From NCBI GenBank assembly GCA_024404215.1, contig JAKSQI010000016.1, positions 1-16,046 on the forward strand: DNA of 16,046 nt, read 5' to 3'. The DNA comes from Oscillospiraceae bacterium. Lineage in GTDB: Bacteria > Bacillota > Clostridia > Oscillospirales > Oscillospiraceae. The translations under genes were made by a program, and so were the position numbers. Under the pieces are notes generated by a model. That model saw nothing but the letters and a program-made list of their open reading frames with translations. It was not told the origin of the DNA and made no database searches. Shown here piece by piece: positions 13,384 to 16,046 of the stretch. Position 1 is the first letter of the stretch. The number at the start of each line of letters is the position of its first letter.

Positions 13384-13506
13384 ATATGCTTTTACAATGG
13401 CGTTTTGTACACGAGAGATGTACTGCATATAAAACAACTGGAAATCGGGGCCTTTTCCCCCCAAAAAACGCATTTCAGGCGGGCAAGGGGGAAGTGCGCC
13501 CTTTTT
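13384..13506 (+). promoter_or_regulatory. Structured rnj 5' leader with terminator-like hairpin and alternative pairings
   Basis: The leader can fold a first stem, ATATGC (13384-13389) with GCATAT (13425-13430), enclosing GTACA/TGTAC (13407-13423). Downstream, CGCATTTC (13469-13476) pairs with GAAGTGCG (13491-13498), followed by CCC and TTTTT (13502-13506), resembling an intrinsic terminator. The 3' arm can instead pair as GGGGGAAG (13487-13494) with TTTCCCCC (13454-13461), and those C residues can also pair with GGGG (13447-13450). These pairings exclude one another, as in an attenuator. No named riboswitch motif is recognised. Confidence 0.35.
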
Positions 13507-13527
13507 ACGAAAGGAGATTCCTGATTT

Positions 13528-15186
13528 ATGGCAGGAAAACTGAAAATTATCCCTTTAGGCGGCTTGAGCGAAATCGGCAAAAACATGACCGCCTATGAGT
13601 ATGGCGAGGATATACTGATTATTGACTGCGGCCTCGGCTTCCCCGATGATGAAATGTACGGGGTAGACTGCGTCATCCCCGACTTTACCTATGTGGTGAA
13701 AAACGCCCACAAGGTCAAGGCCATCGCCATCACCCACGGCCACGAGGACCACATCGGTGGTCTTCCTTATCTGCTGCGGGAGCTGCGGGCTCCCATCTAT
13801 GCTACCCGGCTGACCGCTGGTTTAATTCGGGGCAAGCTGGCCGAGCACGGGCTGCTGGAGAAGACAGAAATTGTGGATTTGGACGCCGGCTGCAGTTTTA
13901 CCGCCGGTTGCTTCAAGGTGGAGTTTATCCACACCAATCACAGCATTTCCGACTCCGTTGCCATGGCTGTAAAAACACCGGCAGGTACTATTATCCACAC
14001 CGGTGACTTTAAAATTGACCCCACCCCTGTTACCGGGGAGATGATTGACCTGGCACGACTGGGTGAGCTGGGCAAAAAGGGCGTGCTTGCCTTGTTGTCC
14101 GACTCCACCAATGTTATGGTACCCGGCCACTGCGAATCCGAGCGTAAGGTTGGCATGCGGCTGGACCAGCTCTTTAACGGCTGCACCCAGCGCATTATTG
14201 TTACCACCTTTGCCTCCAATGTGGACCGTATCAAACAAGTCATCGACTGCGCCGCCAAATACGACCGCAAGGTTGCCGTAACCGGCCGCAGCATGGAGAA
14301 CAATCTGAAGGTTGCCATGGAGCTTGGCTACATTACCCCTCCCAAGGGTGTGCTGATGGAACTGAACCACATCAAAAAGCTGCCCCCCGAAAAAGTGGTT
14401 ATCATGACCACCGGCAGTCAGGGTGAGCCCATGAGCGCCCTTTATCGCATGGCCTTCTCCGGCCACCGCCAGCTGGAAATTCAGCCCGGGGACCGGGTTA
14501 TCATCTCTGCCTCCGCCGTTCCCGGCAACGAAAAGACCGTTACCAAGGTCATAAATGAGCTCTACCGCCGCGGAGCCGACGTCATCTATGACAAGAAGGA
14601 TAACATCCACGTATCCGGTCATGCCAACCGGGAGGATCTGAAGCTGATGTTGGCCCTGACCAAGCCCAAATTCTTTGTTCCCCTCCACGGTGAGGTTCGG
14701 CATTTGAAAACACACGCCGAGCTGGCCAGAGAAATGGGCATTGCCCCCAATCATGTGGTTATTCCTGAAATCGGCAGTGTCATTGAGCTGACTGCCCGCA
14801 GCATCCGCCTCAACGGCACAGTACCCTCCGGGGCCGTTTTGGTTGACGGCACCGGCATAGGCGATGTTGGCGCCATGGTTCTCCGTGACCGCAAGCATCT
14901 GGCTACCGACGGCATGCTGGTGGTAATCATCAATATTTCCTCTGATGACGGCAGCCTGGTGTCCCCGCCGGATATCATCACCCGAGGCTTCATCTATGTA
15001 AAGGAGTCGGAGGAGCTGATTAACGAAATGCGTGAAATTGTTCAGGATATCATGTTTGACTGCAGCCTGCAGAATATCACAGACTGGGCCACCATGAAGA
15101 GCACGGTGAAATCCGGCCTTACTGCCTACCTGAACCGCAAGGTAAAGCGCACCCCCATGATTCTCCCTGTTATCAGCGAGGTATAA
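13528..15186 (+). CDS. rnj: Ribonuclease J
   Basis: A 552-residue cytosolic metallo-beta-lactamase/beta-CASP ribonuclease that degrades and matures RNA by 5'-3' exonuclease and endonuclease activity, central to Firmicutes RNA turnover. AAAGGAG at 13510-13516 precedes the ATG at 13528. Residues 1-~210 and ~360-450 form the metallo-beta-lactamase core with the zinc motif THGHEDH (His70, His72, Asp74, His75), HTGDFKID and LLSDSTN; the beta-CASP insert contains VTTFASNVDRIKQVID and GRSMENN; the later motif is HVSGHA. A C-terminal domain completes a normal family length. Only one paralogue lies in this window, so J1/J2 cannot be told apart. It has a consensus promoter, a long structured leader, and is coupled to the following ArsC/Spx-like gene. 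Confidence 0.96.
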   Translation: MAGKLKIIPLGGLSEIGKNMTAYEYGEDILIIDCGLGFPDDEMYGVDCVIPDFTYVVKNAHKVKAIAITHGHEDHIGGLPYLLRELRAPIYATRLTAGLIRGKLAEHGLLEKTEIVDLDAGCSFTAGCFKVEFIHTNHSISDSVAMAVKTPAGTIIHTGDFKIDPTPVTGEMIDLARLGELGKKGVLALLSDSTNVMVPGHCESERKVGMRLDQLFNGCTQRIIVTTFASNVDRIKQVIDCAAKYDRKVAVTGRSMENNLKVAMELGYITPPKGVLMELNHIKKLPPEKVVIMTTGSQGEPMSALYRMAFSGHRQLEIQPGDRVIISASAVPGNEKTVTKVINELYRRGADVIYDKKDNIHVSGHANREDLKLMLALTKPKFFVPLHGEVRHLKTHAELAREMGIAPNHVVIPEIGSVIELTARSIRLNGTVPSGAVLVDGTGIGDVGAMVLRDRKHLATDGMLVVIINISSDDGSLVSPPDIITRGFIYVKESEELINEMREIVQDIMFDCSLQNITDWATMKSTVKSGLTAYLNRKVKRTPMILPVISEV

Positions 15187-15187
15187 C

Positions 15188-15532
15188 ATGAATATTCAGA
15201 TTTTCGGAAAATCCAAATGCTTTGACACCAAAAAGGCAGAACGCTATTTTAAGGAACGCCGGGTGAAATACCAGAGCATTGATCTGCCCCGCTACGGCAT
15301 GAGCCGTCGGGAATTTGACAGCGTCCGGTCCTGCGTAGGGCTGGAGGCCATGATTGACGAAAAATCCAAAGACTATGACCTGCTGCGCTATTTAGCCTAT
15401 GACAATGACAAGGCCGAAAAGCTGCTGGAGGAACCCTCTCTCATCAAAACGCCTATTGTCCGTAACGGCAAAAAAGCCACCGTTGGCTACTGCCCCGAAA
15501 TTTGGAAGCAGTGGGAAGCGGAGGATAAATAA
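15188..15532 (+). CDS. ArsC/Spx family thioredoxin-fold protein
   Basis: A 114-residue protein of the arsenate reductase ArsC/Spx/YffB family. The active-site Cys11 lies in FGKSKCFDTKKAERYFKER, the usual position at the end of the first strand, with a single Cys rather than the CxxC of Spx. The C-terminal half has PSLIKTPIVRNGKKATVGY (83-101), containing the cis-Pro of TPI and the family's closing GY-PE-W. Other Cys are 49 and 102. True arsenate reductases carry a basic triad; only part is evident, so a thiol or glutathione/bacillithiol-type redox role or a regulatory Spx-like role is as likely. The ATG is one base after the rnj stop, with a weak GAGG site, so translation probably depends on rnj coupling. 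Confidence 0.85.
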   Translation: MNIQIFGKSKCFDTKKAERYFKERRVKYQSIDLPRYGMSRREFDSVRSCVGLEAMIDEKSKDYDLLRYLAYDNDKAEKLLEEPSLIKTPIVRNGKKATVGYCPEIWKQWEAEDK

Positions 15533-15581
15533 GAAAAAACCCCGCCCGGAGCTAAGAAAAGTCTTAGTTCCGAGCGGGGTT
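15533..15581. terminator. Terminator between rnj-arsC-like unit and the convergent GyrI-like gene
   Basis: AACCCCGC...CTAAGA pairs with TCTTAG...GCGGGGTT (15538-15581), an imperfect stem of ~18 bp. On the minus strand it is followed by TTTTTTCTTATT, a good terminator for the GyrI-like gene; on the plus strand only TTGTTCTG follows, weaker. Confidence 0.8.
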
Positions 15582-15596
15582 GTTCTGCAAATGAGA

Positions 15597-16001
15597 TTAC
15601 TTCACTGGCAACTGAATCTCCGTCAGCCAATCGCTTACTGATTCTTTGTTCCAGATTCCATCTATGTAGCTCTCTCTTGAAAGACCTGCTACCTCGTATC
15701 CGTTCTTTTCGGTATACTCCATAATATAGGCGTATGCTTCACCGATGCTGTCATAAGCCCCTTTGTGGTAGATGCTTAATACCTTCACCGCCGGGAGCGT
15801 TCGGAATCTGATGTGTTCATTATCCTTTCCGAAAGAGGTGACTGCCTCGTTATGGCGGATGCGGACATCCGTCTCCTTGTACTCTCCATCAAGGTATTCG
15901 CAGAACTCGTAGGGCGGCTCCGCGCATTTCAGCTCCGGATTGAGTTTAAGGCACTCCTGTCCGACTGTGCGGCAGCATTTGTTCGAGAAGACATGGGGCA
16001 T
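15597..16001 (-). CDS. GyrI-like small-molecule-binding domain protein, probably N-terminally truncated
   Basis: A 134-residue protein matching the GyrI-like/AraC-effector-binding (BmrR C-terminal) domain: CAEPPYEFCEYLDGEYKETD (26-45), LPAVKVLSIYHKGAYDSIGEAYAYI (69-93), and the closing YIDGIWNKESVSDWLTEIQLPVK. Such domains bind amphipathic ligands and usually form the C-terminal part of AraC or MerR regulators. Here the ATG at 16001 has only a weak GGGG site, and the same frame upstream reads A-A-K-E-K-R-E-A-S-G-Q-I before TAG (16040-16038) and TGA (16046-16044). The first strand of the domain and any DNA-binding part are missing, so it is either a stand-alone remnant or part of a disrupted regulator extending beyond the window. 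Codon use is less GC-rich than in rnj. Confidence 0.6.
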   Translation of the reverse strand: MPHVFSNKCCRTVGQECLKLNPELKCAEPPYEFCEYLDGEYKETDVRIRHNEAVTSFGKDNEHIRFRTLPAVKVLSIYHKGAYDSIGEAYAYIMEYTEKNGYEVAGLSRESYIDGIWNKESVSDWLTEIQLPVK

Positions 16002-16046
16002 TATCTGCCCCGATGCTTCTCTTTTTTCTTTTGCTGCCTAAGTTCA

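Noticed and set aside
13386..13598. A 70-codon frame running through the rnj leader into rnj
   Set aside because: No ribosome site, overlaps rnj out of frame, and the sequence is explained by leader structure.
13822..15189. A 455-codon open frame antisense to rnj
   Set aside because: It is a shadow of the GC-rich third positions of rnj, with no ribosome site or domain.
1..16046. CRISPR arrays, tRNA genes, insertion sequences, phage genes
   Set aside because: No regularly spaced direct repeats, cloverleaf-like tRNA sequences, transposase or phage proteins were seen.

Overview
The window looks like chromosomal DNA of an anaerobic, low-oxygen-tolerance member of the Clostridia (Bacillota), most plausibly an Oscillospiraceae/Ruminococcaceae-like gut organism; the family-level guess is inference. 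Supporting signs are strong AGGAGG-type ribosome binding sites, sigma-A promoters of TTGnnn-N17-TATAAT form, a T-box leader ahead of a threonyl-tRNA synthetase, RNase J, a FeoA-FeoB fusion, a rubrerythrin, and small clostridial-type flavoprotein remnants. Most genes are clearly GC-rich at third codon positions, but the first ~2.5 kb and the last ~450 bases look less GC-rich and use codons differently.

Layout. (1) 1-2471, accessory-looking module: a LysR regulator (+) diverges from a minus-strand cluster made of a 77-residue Cys-rich small protein, a 49-residue stump of an NADPH-dependent FMN reductase/flavodoxin-like protein, and an alpha/beta hydrolase whose nucleophile position appears to be Trp. 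(2) 2472-3623: a gene-free 446-base stretch holding a promoter, a possible PerR-type box and a foldable leader, then a rubrerythrin carrying rubredoxin-like knuckles at both ends, and a perfect-palindrome terminator. (3) 3660-6035: a DUF1015 gene, a possible 37-codon ORF and an exonuclease III-type AP endonuclease, ending in a terminator shared with (4) a convergent pyridoxal/pyridoxamine kinase gene. (5) 6960-8482, minus strand: a fumarylacetoacetate hydrolase-family gene and a UPF0340 (YwlG-like) gene in one operon. (6) 8533-10684: T-box(Thr)-controlled thrS encoding a ThrRS without the N-terminal TGS domain. (7) 10705-13283, minus strand: feoAB fusion plus a 47-residue FeoB-associated Cys-rich membrane protein, with a TTAG-N6-CTAA dyad just upstream of the feo promoter. 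(8) 13338-15581: consensus promoter, a structured ~155-base leader, RNase J, and an ArsC/Spx-like small protein one base downstream. (9) 15597 to the right edge, minus strand: a GyrI-like effector-binding domain protein, apparently cut off from its DNA-binding part.

Functional themes are iron and redox handling (rubrerythrin, FeoAB, ArsC/Spx-like protein), nucleic-acid maintenance (AP endonuclease, RNase J, ThrRS) and small-molecule housekeeping (PLP salvage, FAH-family enzyme). No tRNA, rRNA, CRISPR array, insertion sequence or phage gene was seen. I did not find a clear new multi-gene system. The best leads for something undescribed are the rubrerythrin leader RNA, the rnj leader with mutually exclusive hairpins, and the small Cys-rich protein/flavoprotein-stump/atypical-hydrolase cluster.
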